Of a stretch of 64,000 nt of DNA, positions 42,795 through 51,114 are shown piece after piece (position 1 is the first letter of the stretch; each line of letters opens with the position of its first letter). Origin of the DNA: JBFGFX01 sp965232455. Its GTDB lineage: Bacteria > Pseudomonadota > Gammaproteobacteria > Steroidobacterales > Woeseiaceae. Under the pieces are notes generated by a model. The model was not told the origin of the DNA and made no database searches. It saw only the letters and a list, made by a program, of their open reading frames with translations. The stretch covers positions 4,092,001 to 4,156,000 of the forward strand of contig OZ246981.1 of NCBI GenBank assembly GCA_965232455.1, written 5' to 3'. The position numbers and the translations under genes are program-made.

Positions 42795-42801
42795 TCTTTT
42801 T

Positions 42802-42834
42802 GTCCGCTTCTGGCTGAAAGCTGTCTATCGGGGA
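42802..42834 (+). repeat. GTCCGCTT repeat, copy 3
   Basis: Starts GTCCGCTTCTGGCTGAAAGC, 8 nt after the Sel1-like gene. It pairs with the copy at 42002 as a direct repeat around that gene. Confidence 0.55.
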
Positions 42835-42910
42835 TCTGAATAGTGGTGGATTACCTCATGAATACGCCAGGGCAGCCGCTTCGGATGACGAAACGGGAGC
42901 CACGGTCGCG

Positions 42911-43534
42911 CTAGCCCTTGCGTACGGCCGCAAAGACGAAGTCTTTCGCGTCGCCCAACAGATTGCGCATGGGAGTTTCGCTCAACACGCTGCGATAGGC
43001 GCAGCCGTCGATGACGTCGATGACCAGCAGCGCAACCTCGTTCGGATCGAGATCGTTCCGGAAGTCGCCGTCGGCCACTCCCCGCCCGATGACAGCCGTT
43101 AGCGCCGTCGCGAGTTCGTTGCGGTTGGCAAGAAACAGCTCACCGATATCCGGTTGTCGAATGGCCTCGCTGGAGATTTCGATGGTCAGGACGACGTTGT
43201 CGACGGACGCCAGGAAACTGGCGTAGGACACCAGGAACTCATCGAGCACCTCCGGCGCCGGCGCCGGTTTCGCCAGGCCCTTCAAAATCGGTTCCAGCTC
43301 CGCACGCTCCAGAGCAGCGATTTCGACCAAAACGTCGTGTTTGCCGGGAAAGTGGTTGTAGAGGTTTCCGAGGCTTACGCCGGCGCGTTTGGCGATATGA
43401 CGCACGCCCGTCTGGTGGTATCCGTTCTCCAGAAAGCACGCGACGGCGGCCTCCAAAATCTTCTCTTTCCGCTTTGCGGCGGCTGCCTGGCGGCCGGTGA
43501 CGGGCGATTTCGACGTTTTTGCTGTTTTTTTCAT
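42911..43534 (-). CDS. TetR family transcriptional repressor
   Basis: 207 aa from the ATG at 43534. The N-terminal helix-turn-helix reads ILEAAVACFLENGYHQTGVRHIAKRAGVSLGNLYNHFPGK across about residues 30-70 in several conserved blocks. The C-terminal ligand domain is variable. An ATG at 43561 lies inside the operator and is not favoured. Divergent from the RND efflux operon, so it probably represses both itself and the pump until an unknown inducer binds. Confidence 0.9.
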   Translation of the reverse strand: MKKTAKTSKSPVTGRQAAAAKRKEKILEAAVACFLENGYHQTGVRHIAKRAGVSLGNLYNHFPGKHDVLVEIAALERAELEPILKGLAKPAPAPEVLDEFLVSYASFLASVDNVVLTIEISSEAIRQPDIGELFLANRNELATALTAVIGRGVADGDFRNDLDPNEVALLVIDVIDGCAYRSVLSETPMRNLLGDAKDFVFAAVRKG

Positions 43535-43541
43535 TTTGATA

Positions 43542-43570
43542 TTGAACGAACGATCGTTCATTGATATATA
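43542..43570 (+). promoter_or_regulatory. Efflux operon promoter with embedded TetR operator
   Basis: TTGAAC (43542-43547), 17 nt, TATATA (43565-43570) forms a plausible sigma-70 promoter for the pump genes. Between and over these boxes lies an inverted repeat TGAACGA (43543-43549) / TCGTTCA (43554-43560) with a 4-nt spacer. Binding there would block RNA polymerase for the pump and lies just upstream of the repressor gene itself. Confidence 0.65.
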
Positions 43571-43640
43571 CTAGGGCAATCGAGAAGCTAATGCAATTGC
43601 GTAGCCGAGAGCTTACGGGAATTTTGGTGGAGTGACGGAA

Positions 43641-44870
43641 ATGGCGGTGGGTTCGACCAAGGCATCAATCGCAGCGAAGCGCCGCTGGCTGTGGGTGGGT
43701 GCCGCCCTGTTCGCGTTGATCGCGGTTCTGGTCCTGGTATGGGAGGCGGAGGACACGGCCGACGTGGTGATCTCCGACACGTCCGCCCCGGCGCGGGTCG
43801 TCTCGGTTCTGGACGTAGCGCCGGCGAAGTCGGTCACCACCGTGACCGCATTCGCGGAATTGCGGCCCCGTTGGAATGCGGACATCCGCTCGACGGTTCC
43901 CGGTCGGATTCTCCGGGTTCATGACGCCGCACTGGCCGGCGGGCGGGTCGACGCGGGCGCGCTACTGTTCTCGATCGAAAAAACACCGTACGAAACCGAG
44001 GTTGCAGCTGCGGAACTGAATCTGGAGCAAGCGAGACTGGCGCTGTGGCACGCAGAGAACGCCGTGGTGCTGGCGCGCGGCGAATTCGAGCGTGCCGGCA
44101 TCGAACCGCCCAATGAACTTGCGCTGCGCTTGCCGCAGTTGCGAATCGCGGAGCGATCCGTCGCATCGGCTGAGGCACAACTTCAGGCGGCACAGCGGCG
44201 GCTGGCCGACACCGAGGTCATTGCCCCTTTTTCCGGATTCGTCACCGAGCGAATGGTGAGTCTCGGCCAGACGGTCGTTGCCGGCGAATCGCTGGTCCGC
44301 CTGTCCGACGATCAGCGGTTCGAGTCGGTCGTTGAGCTCAGTGAGGCAGACTGGGCACTGCTCGAGCACCCGATTGCCGGCGGAACGGTCGACCTGTTTC
44401 ACCGCGATGGAACTGCGCTCGGCCGCGCCCGAATTCGCGAGGGCGGCGGCTTTCTCGATTCGCAAACGCGGCAACGGCAAGTCTTTCTGGATGTTCAGAG
44501 CACCGATTCGAGTGTGCTTGCCGGAGATTTCGTGCGTGTGGAGTTTACCGGGCGCGTTATCGAGAACACGCTGGCAATCCCGGAATCGGCGCTGACGCGG
44601 ACCGGACATGTCTGGTTCATCGACACGGACGATCTGCTCGGTCGTTTCGAGCCACGGATTCTATTCCGGTCGGACGGCAGGATCACGCTGGCGGCACCGA
44701 ACGCTGCAGACAGCTATCGAATCGCGGCGACGCCGCTTACGTCATTCCTGCCCGGACAACGCGTCTCGCCAAGACGGATCGGCGGTATCGCGGAGGTACC
44801 TCAGGCTGCCCGGGCGTCTGCGAAAAACGACCGGGGCCTATCAGGGTGCGATAAGCCGTGCATGCTTTGA
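43641..44870 (+). CDS. RND efflux membrane fusion protein (periplasmic adaptor)
   Basis: 409 aa from the ATG at 43641, chosen because GGAG lies 8 nt upstream; a GTG at 43632 is in frame. One N-terminal membrane helix (about residues 14-34) anchors a HlyD/AcrA-type adaptor. It has a lipoyl half-motif (STVPGRILRVHDAAL), an alpha-helical hairpin with ELNLEQARLALW, then IAPFSGFVTERMVSLGQTV and a beta-barrel. Its end overlaps the pump start by 13 nt. Confidence 0.9.
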   Translation: MAVGSTKASIAAKRRWLWVGAALFALIAVLVLVWEAEDTADVVISDTSAPARVVSVLDVAPAKSVTTVTAFAELRPRWNADIRSTVPGRILRVHDAALAGGRVDAGALLFSIEKTPYETEVAAAELNLEQARLALWHAENAVVLARGEFERAGIEPPNELALRLPQLRIAERSVASAEAQLQAAQRRLADTEVIAPFSGFVTERMVSLGQTVVAGESLVRLSDDQRFESVVELSEADWALLEHPIAGGTVDLFHRDGTALGRARIREGGGFLDSQTRQRQVFLDVQSTDSSVLAGDFVRVEFTGRVIENTLAIPESALTRTGHVWFIDTDDLLGRFEPRILFRSDGRITLAAPNAADSYRIAATPLTSFLPGQRVSPRRIGGIAEVPQAARASAKNDRGLSGCDKPCML

Positions 44871-47800
44871 CAGCCTGGTTCATTCGCAACCCGGTCGCCG
44901 CCAACTTGATGATGGCGTTCATCCTGCTGATTGGCGTGCAGACGCTATTCTCGATGCGTATCGAGGGGTTCCCGCGCATTCCGCCTGAGACGGTCGAGAT
45001 CTCGATCGAATATCCCAACGCGACTGCCGAGCAGGTCGACGAGTTGGTCACGCAGAAGATCGAGCAGGCTCTCGAGGGCCTGGACGGTGTGAGAAGCATC
45101 TCCTCGCAGTCCTCAAACGGTTTCGCGAGCATCTCGGTCCGCCGGCAAGGGGGCGAGGACTTACAGGACGTGCTCGACCGGGTGCGTCTCCGCGTCGACG
45201 GAATACCCGATCTTCCCGAGCGGACGCGCCGGCCCGTCATCGAGACATCGGCCTTCGACTTTCCGGCGCTGTATGTGAATCTGCACGGAGATTCCGATCC
45301 GGCGACGCTGCAGACGGTGGCGCAACGCTTGAAGGAGGAGCTGTTGTCGCAGCCCGAACTCTCGCGACTGAAGATCTGGGGCCTTATACCCCGCAACCTC
45401 CGGATCGAGATCGACCCGGAGCGCCTGCGCCATTTCGGCCTGACCGGCCTCACAATTGCCGACGTCACGGACGCGATTCGAGCGAACTCGCTCGACTTCC
45501 AGGCCGGCCGATTGCGTACGGAGGGCGGCACCATCCTTCTTCGCGCCGACGATCGTGCGCGGTATGCGCCTGACTACGCTGGCCTGCCCATTATCGAACG
45601 GCCCGGTGGCGCAAGCGTATCGCTCGGCGATATCGCAACGATCGAGGACGGGTTTCTCGAAGGCGAATACCTGTTCCGTCTCAATGGAGAACCCACCATC
45701 GGCATGGAGGTGCTGGTCGGCCAGAAAGAGAACCTTCTGGAGATCAGCCGCGTCGTTCGCGGCGGCGTCGAGGACTTCGATTCGCAGCTGCCGACCAACA
45801 TTGCCGCCACGGTCTGGGGCGATAGCGCGGAGTACATCGCCGACCGATTGGCTCTCCTGCGCTCGAACGGATTCCAGGGTCTGTTGCTCGTCACCCTGTT
45901 GCTCTCGGTCTTCCTGAACGTACGGTTGGCGTTTTGGGTGGCACTGGGCATCCCGGTTTCCGTCATGGGCGCCGTCGCGGTGTCGGGAACGGAATGGGCG
46001 GACTATTCACTCAACGACGTCACGACCTTCGGGCTAATCATCGCGCTCGGCATCCTGGTCGACGACGCTGTCGTGGTCGGCGAAAGCGTGTTCGAGGAGC
46101 GGCGCGGCATCAAGGATCCCATCCTGGGTACCGAGCGCGGTGTGGAGCGCGTGGCTGTCGCCACTGTTTTCGGCGTGTTGACCACCATTGCCGCCTTCTT
46201 TCCAATGCTGTTTATCGACAATGCGCTGGGCAAGGTTCTGGCCGGATTCTCGGGAATCGTGATTCTGGCGCTGATCTTCTCCCTGATCGAAAGCAAGCTG
46301 ATCCTGCCGGCGCATCTTGCCCGCACGCCGCTGGACACTCCGAGAACAGACGGAATGGCTCGACTATGGGGTGTGCTGCAGGGCGCGGCGCAGGCCGGGC
46401 TGACGGTGTTTCGCGATCGTGTGTACCGGCCCGCGCTCGTAGCGTCGGTACGCCACCGATACGCTGTTCTGATTCTGTTCATCGCGGCGGCTGCCGGCGG
46501 GCTGGGCTTGCTAGCGAAGGGCAAGGTCGAAACGGTCTTTTTTCCGGATGTGCCGGGCCAGGTCATCACCGTCAATCTCGAAATGGACGCCCGCGCGCCT
46601 TTCGCCCTCACCACCGATAATGTCGACCGGATCGAAAGCACAGGCCGGCAACTCAACGAAGAACTGCGCGCGCGCGCCGGTATGGACGTTGCTCCGATTC
46701 AGACTTTCTTCACGATCGTCGAAGGCGCGGGGCGGGCCCAGCTCTATGCCGAACTGGTGCCGGTCGCGCAGCGACCGGCTGTCCCTGTGCTGGACGTCGT
46801 ACGGGAATGGCGTGAGCGAGTGGGACAGGTGGAAGGAGCCACGGAGTTGGAGTTCACGGGCTCCGAGGCCCTGGCAGGCGGTTTCCAGATTCGCCTGGTA
46901 TCGCGGGACAAGGAACAGCTACGGCAGGCAAGCGCCGAGATCCGAGGTCTCCTGAGCTCGCTCGAGGGTGTCTCGAGCATACGCGACGATCTCGATGGCG
47001 GCCAACCGGAACTGCGGCTTCGCTTAAGGCCCGAAGCGCGAACCCTCGGCTTCACCGCCGAGGCACTGGCAAGTCAGATCGGCTATGGCTTCGGGGGTTC
47101 CGAAGTGACCCGCGCGCGACGCGACGGAGCGGAGGTACGTGTCGTCGTCCAGAACGCCCTCGCCGCCCGCGACACGATCGGCGACCTGATGAAAACCCGC
47201 CTTCGCAGCTCGTCGGGTTCCTGGGTTCCGCTCGTCGCCGTCGCGGAGATCGAAGGTACCTATGCGTCCGGCAGCGTGACTCGACGCGACGGCAAGCGCA
47301 TGAACACCGTGGCCGCGTCGGTCGATCGCAGTGTCGTGGCGCCCGAGGAAGTGGGTCAGGCGATATTCGAGGGACTGGTTCCGGAGCTCGTCGACAGATA
47401 CCCGGGCCTCGAGATCATTGCCGCCGGCGAACTGGAGGAGATGGGCGAAATTCGTGGTGGATTGATCAAGGCGCTGATCCTTGCAGCGGCGCTGATCTAC
47501 ATTCTGATGGCGGTGCCGTTGAAGAGCTATTGGCAGCCCCTCGTTGTATTGGCGATCGTGCCGTTTGGCTTCGTCGCCGCGGCGGTCGGCCACATGATCA
47601 TGGGCGTGTCGCTCTCGCTCCTTTCGTTTTTCGGGATGCTTGCCTTAACCGGAGTGATCGTAAATGACAGCCTGGTCATGATCACCCGCTACAACCAGGC
47701 GCGAGAATCCGGCGAGGACGTGCCCAGGTCGCTGCACGAGGCCGGTACGGGTCGCTTTCGCGCGATCTTCCTGACGACCGCCACCACGGTCATCGGCCTC

Positions 47801-47989
47801 ACGCCATTAATGACCGAAACTTCGGAACAGGCGCAGTACCTTATACCGGCAGCGGTGTCACTGGCGTTCGGAGAACTCTTCGGAACGGCGCTGATGCTGA
47901 TTCTGGTGCCGGTTCTGCTGGCCGTAGGCGAAGATTTGTTCGATCTGTTCAAGGTCGCCCCAGCGACCGTCGCGGCTGTAGAGACATGA
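44858..47989 (+). CDS. RND efflux pump inner-membrane transporter (HAE1/AcrB-like)
   Basis: 1043 aa from a GTG, with 12 helices in the 1+5+1+5 pattern and two large periplasmic domains. The N-terminus FIRNPVAANLMMAF and the fourth-helix proton-relay pair in LGILVDDAVVVGE are characteristic. The second half has LLSFFGMLALTGVIVNDSLV. Substrates cannot be read out. No TolC-like outer-membrane factor is in the cluster, so it must borrow one. Confidence 0.93.
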   Translation: MHALTAWFIRNPVAANLMMAFILLIGVQTLFSMRIEGFPRIPPETVEISIEYPNATAEQVDELVTQKIEQALEGLDGVRSISSQSSNGFASISVRRQGGEDLQDVLDRVRLRVDGIPDLPERTRRPVIETSAFDFPALYVNLHGDSDPATLQTVAQRLKEELLSQPELSRLKIWGLIPRNLRIEIDPERLRHFGLTGLTIADVTDAIRANSLDFQAGRLRTEGGTILLRADDRARYAPDYAGLPIIERPGGASVSLGDIATIEDGFLEGEYLFRLNGEPTIGMEVLVGQKENLLEISRVVRGGVEDFDSQLPTNIAATVWGDSAEYIADRLALLRSNGFQGLLLVTLLLSVFLNVRLAFWVALGIPVSVMGAVAVSGTEWADYSLNDVTTFGLIIALGILVDDAVVVGESVFEERRGIKDPILGTERGVERVAVATVFGVLTTIAAFFPMLFIDNALGKVLAGFSGIVILALIFSLIESKLILPAHLARTPLDTPRTDGMARLWGVLQGAAQAGLTVFRDRVYRPALVASVRHRYAVLILFIAAAAGGLGLLAKGKVETVFFPDVPGQVITVNLEMDARAPFALTTDNVDRIESTGRQLNEELRARAGMDVAPIQTFFTIVEGAGRAQLYAELVPVAQRPAVPVLDVVREWRERVGQVEGATELEFTGSEALAGGFQIRLVSRDKEQLRQASAEIRGLLSSLEGVSSIRDDLDGGQPELRLRLRPEARTLGFTAEALASQIGYGFGGSEVTRARRDGAEVRVVVQNALAARDTIGDLMKTRLRSSSGSWVPLVAVAEIEGTYASGSVTRRDGKRMNTVAASVDRSVVAPEEVGQAIFEGLVPELVDRYPGLEIIAAGELEEMGEIRGGLIKALILAAALIYILMAVPLKSYWQPLVVLAIVPFGFVAAAVGHMIMGVSLSLLSFFGMLALTGVIVNDSLVMITRYNQARESGEDVPRSLHEAGTGRFRAIFLTTATTVIGLTPLMTETSEQAQYLIPAAVSLAFGELFGTALMLILVPVLLAVGEDLFDLFKVAPATVAAVET

Positions 47990-48858
47990 TGCTGAACGCT
48001 CACGATCTGACGGTCTCGTCACTCATTCGCGTGTTTCGCGGACGAATCTCTCTCACGTGGGCGATGATCCTCGTAGAGACCAGCCTGTTGGCGTTCGTGC
48101 CGCTTTTCATCGGTTTCGCGATCGACGGGCTACTGTCCGGGAGTTTGCGCGAACTTAAGCATCTGGCGGGGCTAATGGCAGCCCTTGTCGGCGCGTCCGT
48201 TCTCCGTCGGCTGTACGACACCCGGGTGTACGGCACGATCCGGGTTGAACTGGGCAGAGCGCAGGTGGCCCGTTCATCCGAGCTTCCGGTGTCGGCGCTG
48301 AATGCCCGCTTTGCCATGGGACGCGAACTCGTCGACTTCCTGGAGCACACGTTGCCCGAGGCGATATCGGCCGCAGTCCAGCTCACCATAGCCGTCGTCA
48401 TTCTGTATTCGTTCTCGCCGGCACTGGCGCTGGCCGCAGGCGCAACGATGTTCTCCATGGTGTCGATCTATGCTTGCTTCCACGGTCGGTTCTATCGCCT
48501 GAACAGCGCGTTGAACCATCAAACGGAAAAGCAGGTCAGCATTCTGGAAAGGCGTCGGGAAGAACCGACGCTTGCCCACCTCCTTGGCCTGCGCCGCTTG
48601 GAAGTCAGCTTGTCAGATACCGAGGCCATTCTCTACGGAGCGATCTTCGTCGTTCTCATGGGCTTGATACTCTTCAATCTCTGGTTCGCGGCGACCGAAT
48701 TGAGCATGACGGTCGGCACCGTTTTCTCGATCATCAGCTACTCGTGGGACCTCGTCGAAGGCGCGCTGGCACTCCCGATCACGCTTCAAACGTTGTCGCG
48801 GCTGTCCGAGATCAGCCGTCGATTGAACGGTCGGGAATCGCCGGGCGGCAGCCGTTGA
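47986..48858 (+). CDS. ABC-type six-helix membrane protein lacking an ATPase domain
   Basis: 290 aa, translationally coupled to the RND pump by ATGA overlap. Six predicted helices arranged like an ABC exporter membrane domain, with the intracellular-loop-like segment YGTIRVELGRAQVARSSELPV. There is no Walker A, signature or Walker B anywhere, and no ATPase gene follows. It resembles a family annotated as ABC transporter six-transmembrane domain proteins (I believe Pfam ABC_membrane_3). Its job in an RND operon is unknown. Confidence 0.78.
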   Translation: MMLNAHDLTVSSLIRVFRGRISLTWAMILVETSLLAFVPLFIGFAIDGLLSGSLRELKHLAGLMAALVGASVLRRLYDTRVYGTIRVELGRAQVARSSELPVSALNARFAMGRELVDFLEHTLPEAISAAVQLTIAVVILYSFSPALALAAGATMFSMVSIYACFHGRFYRLNSALNHQTEKQVSILERRREEPTLAHLLGLRRLEVSLSDTEAILYGAIFVVLMGLILFNLWFAATELSMTVGTVFSIISYSWDLVEGALALPITLQTLSRLSEISRRLNGRESPGGSR

Positions 48859-48987
48859 ATCGGATCCCGGTTGGCGCGAATTCCTGCCCGTTTACGTATA
48901 CGCTGCGAGAAATTTGCTGCACGGCGTCTCAGTTTGAGCATGATTTGCTTGTAGAAGCCCGCGGCGTTCCTAGACTGCTGACGCAGC

Positions 48988-49533
48988 ATGGACACCTACC
49001 AGCACAATCAGGCGGCGCTGTTCGAGCGGCTGTTGAAGCCGCACATGAAACAGCTGTACCGGTTCGCATACCGGTTGACGCACTCGAAACCCGAGGCGGA
49101 GGACCTGTTTCAGGACGTGCTGACGAAGGTATTCGCCCGCCTCGACGAACTTGCCGGGCTGCGCGATCCCGCGCCGTGGCTCAATCGGGTCCTCTACAAC
49201 CACTTTGTCGATCGGAAACGCCGCTACGCCCGGCAACGGCTGAACCGCGTTGACGAGGATCAGCTGCCCGGCCAGTCGGTCGAAGCGCTGCCGGGCGACC
49301 TGGACACGGGTTCGGAAGCACGACGCCTGGAGGACAGGGCGGCGTTACAGTCTGCGCTCGACTGCCTGAGCGACGAACACCGGACGATTGTCCTCCTGCA
49401 CGATGCAGAGGGATACAAACTCGAAGAAATTCATAAGATTACCGGCGATCCGATCGGCACCGTCAAATCCCGGCTGCACCGTGCCAGAGCCCGTCTGCGC
49501 GATTTGCTCAAAGAACGTGGAACCTTTTCCTGA
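48988..49533 (+). CDS. ECF-type RNA polymerase sigma factor
   Basis: 181 aa. Region 2 is seen in FRAYRLTH-like FAYRLTHSKPEAEDLFQDV and region 4 in LSDEHRTIVLLHDAEGYKLEE and GTVKSRLHRARARL. Only sigma2 and sigma4 are present, the ECF layout. Directly followed (35 nt) by a zinc-binding anti-sigma factor. No clear ribosome binding site or autoregulatory promoter was recognised in the 129-nt upstream gap. Confidence 0.92.
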   Translation: MDTYQHNQAALFERLLKPHMKQLYRFAYRLTHSKPEAEDLFQDVLTKVFARLDELAGLRDPAPWLNRVLYNHFVDRKRRYARQRLNRVDEDQLPGQSVEALPGDLDTGSEARRLEDRAALQSALDCLSDEHRTIVLLHDAEGYKLEEIHKITGDPIGTVKSRLHRARARLRDLLKERGTFS

Positions 49534-49568
49534 GCCTTGGCGTGTAAGCACTTAACGAGGCGATAACC

Positions 49569-50201
49569 ATGACCTGCAGACGACTAAACGAAAATCTCGA
49601 CGATTTTGTGGACGGCACGCTGGACCGAGCCGACCGGGCGGTGCTCGATGCGCACCTCGCGGACTGCGCCGACTGCCGGGAGACCGTCGACGATGCCCGC
49701 CGTCTGCAGGCTATGCTGAGGGAATACGGCGCCGCCGACGTGACGCTGCCCGAAACCGAATTTTTCGATCGGGCAATTGCCAAAGCCGCGCATTCCGGCG
49801 TCCGCAGCGAGCGCAATCGTTACTGGTTGAAGGGTTTCGGCAGCGCCATCGCCGCCGGGCTTGCGCTGTTCGCGGTAACACTCTTGTTTTTGAAGACGCC
49901 GGATACGGACGGCGTGCCGGGCGTGACGATGGCGCTCGAGCAACCGCGGACGGTCAACCTCGTTTTTGCGTCGGCGAGCGTGCTCGTCGACGCAACGCTG
50001 ACCGTCGTCCTGCCGGAGGGCGTGGACGTCGCGGGTTTCGAGGGCCAGCGTGAAATCAGCTGGGTTACCACGCTTCAGGAAGGTAAGAACGTGCTGCCGC
50101 TGCAACTCGTCGCGACTTCGCCGCGCGGCGGCGAGCTGTTGGCCACTCTGCGGCATGCGGACGATGACCGGACTTTTCGGTTGCGGGTAAACGTAATTTA
50201 G
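49569..50201 (+). CDS. Zinc-finger anti-sigma factor, membrane-anchored
   Basis: 210 aa. The N-terminal anti-sigma domain has the HxxxCxxC motif in HLADCADC (first His near residue 28). A single membrane helix lies about residues 88-107, and the periplasmic C-terminal domain is beta-rich. It should sequester the sigma factor and release it on an envelope or redox signal. GAGG precedes the ATG. The periplasmic part looks unlike common RseA-type sensors. Confidence 0.85.
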   Translation: MTCRRLNENLDDFVDGTLDRADRAVLDAHLADCADCRETVDDARRLQAMLREYGAADVTLPETEFFDRAIAKAAHSGVRSERNRYWLKGFGSAIAAGLALFAVTLLFLKTPDTDGVPGVTMALEQPRTVNLVFASASVLVDATLTVVLPEGVDVAGFEGQREISWVTTLQEGKNVLPLQLVATSPRGGELLATLRHADDDRTFRLRVNVI

Positions 50202-50256
50202 GACGCTCCGGCCGGCGGCGACACGCGCGGACGGGGCCCTTCAGGGAGATAAAACG

Positions 50257-50784
50257 ATGAAACATCTTCAGATACTCTTGGCGAGCCTCGCGTCCAGCAG
50301 TCTCGTGCTGTCACCGGCGGCCGCCCTGGCCTTTGACGACGAACTCGACGTCACGATGGAGGTCATCGACGATCTCGAGAGCATCGACGGTGAAATCGTG
50401 CAGATGCGCGGCCCGGAAGACGGCGACGAGGAATCGGAGGATGATTTCGGCGGCGGCTTTGACGAGGACGATCTCGGTGAAGACGGCGAACGGGAAGACG
50501 ATGACGACGGCGCGGACGACGAGATCGACGAAGACGATTTCGCGGACGACTTCGACGAGGAAACGAACGACGACTTCGAGCACGACGACAGCGGCGAAGA
50601 TGTGTCCGATGAAGACTTCGAGTCGCACGATGACCTGGACGAGGGCGAAGACGTCGACGACGACCGCTTCGACGAGGAAGAGGAAGACGAAGAGGACGAG
50701 ATGGACGATGACATGGACGACGATGTCACGGACGAACTCTCCGACGACGCTTCCGAAAGCGAAGAGACCAACGACGTAGAGTAG
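50257..50784 (+). CDS. Extremely acidic, exported low-complexity protein
   Basis: 175 aa. A clear signal peptide ends at about residue 25 (AAALA). Of the roughly 150 mature residues about 87 are Asp or Glu; there is no Lys and only three Arg. The body is a run of DD, DE, DEDD and EDD blocks with spaced Phe, so it should be disordered and could bind calcium or other cations or act as a polyanion. GGGAG lies 8 nt upstream of the ATG. It is the third gene after the sigma and anti-sigma genes. No family recognised. Confidence 0.8.
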   Translation: MKHLQILLASLASSSLVLSPAAALAFDDELDVTMEVIDDLESIDGEIVQMRGPEDGDEESEDDFGGGFDEDDLGEDGEREDDDDGADDEIDEDDFADDFDEETNDDFEHDDSGEDVSDEDFESHDDLDEGEDVDDDRFDEEEEDEEDEMDDDMDDDVTDELSDDASESEETNDVE

Positions 50785-50826
50785 GGACGCAATCGAGGAC
50801 GCTCTGCGAAAGGCGGACAACGGCTC

Positions 50827-50877
50827 CCGTAGGGGCGCTCTACAAGCGCCGCTCGCGGCAAGATACCGCTCCTACGG
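50827..50877. repeat. REP-like extragenic palindrome
   Basis: Outer arms CCGTAGGGGCG / CGCTCCTACGG pair at 10 of 11, with an inner hairpin GCCGC-TC-GCGGC. On the minus strand it begins CCGTAGGAGCGGTAT, the style of REP sequences known from pseudomonads and related bacteria. Single copy in this window. Confidence 0.5.
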
Positions 50878-50946
50878 CCGAGCCGGCGACCTGTCCGGGG
50901 CCTCCCCCGGGCGGGCGTCGCAGAAAGCAGACGCCCGTCACCGGGA

Positions 50947-50976
50947 CCCCCCGATTTCGGCAATCAGGGGGTTTTT
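50947..50976 (+). terminator. Rho-independent terminator of the sigma/acidic-protein operon
   Basis: Stem CCCCCCGATT / AATCAGGGGG with loop TCGGC and one mismatch, followed directly by TTTTT. This ends the ECF sigma, anti-sigma and acidic-protein transcript. Confidence 0.8.
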
Positions 50977-51114
50977 CTTGAGCTACGTCATAGTTTTGAC
51001 CCGGAGCGCGTGCATCACGGCGCAAACCGGGTAACTTAACGGGCTCGTTGTTTGTGCACAGTTAAGGACAGCTGGATTCCGGGCATGGCGGCAGCAGAAC
51101 GGAAACGAACGGGA

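Larger units (their letters stand above)
50785..51114. other. Intergenic region after the acidic-protein gene
   Basis: A 330-nt gap with a REP-like palindrome and an intrinsic terminator, both described separately. The remainder up to the TPR/barrel gene (about 50985-51114) presumably holds that gene's promoter, but I see no clear boxes. Confidence 0.5.

Noticed and set aside
42845..42905. Short stretch that reads like a Sel1/helical-repeat fragment (GATVALALAYG)
   Set aside because: Only about 25 codons, no start, and it runs into the end of the TetR gene. It could be chance.
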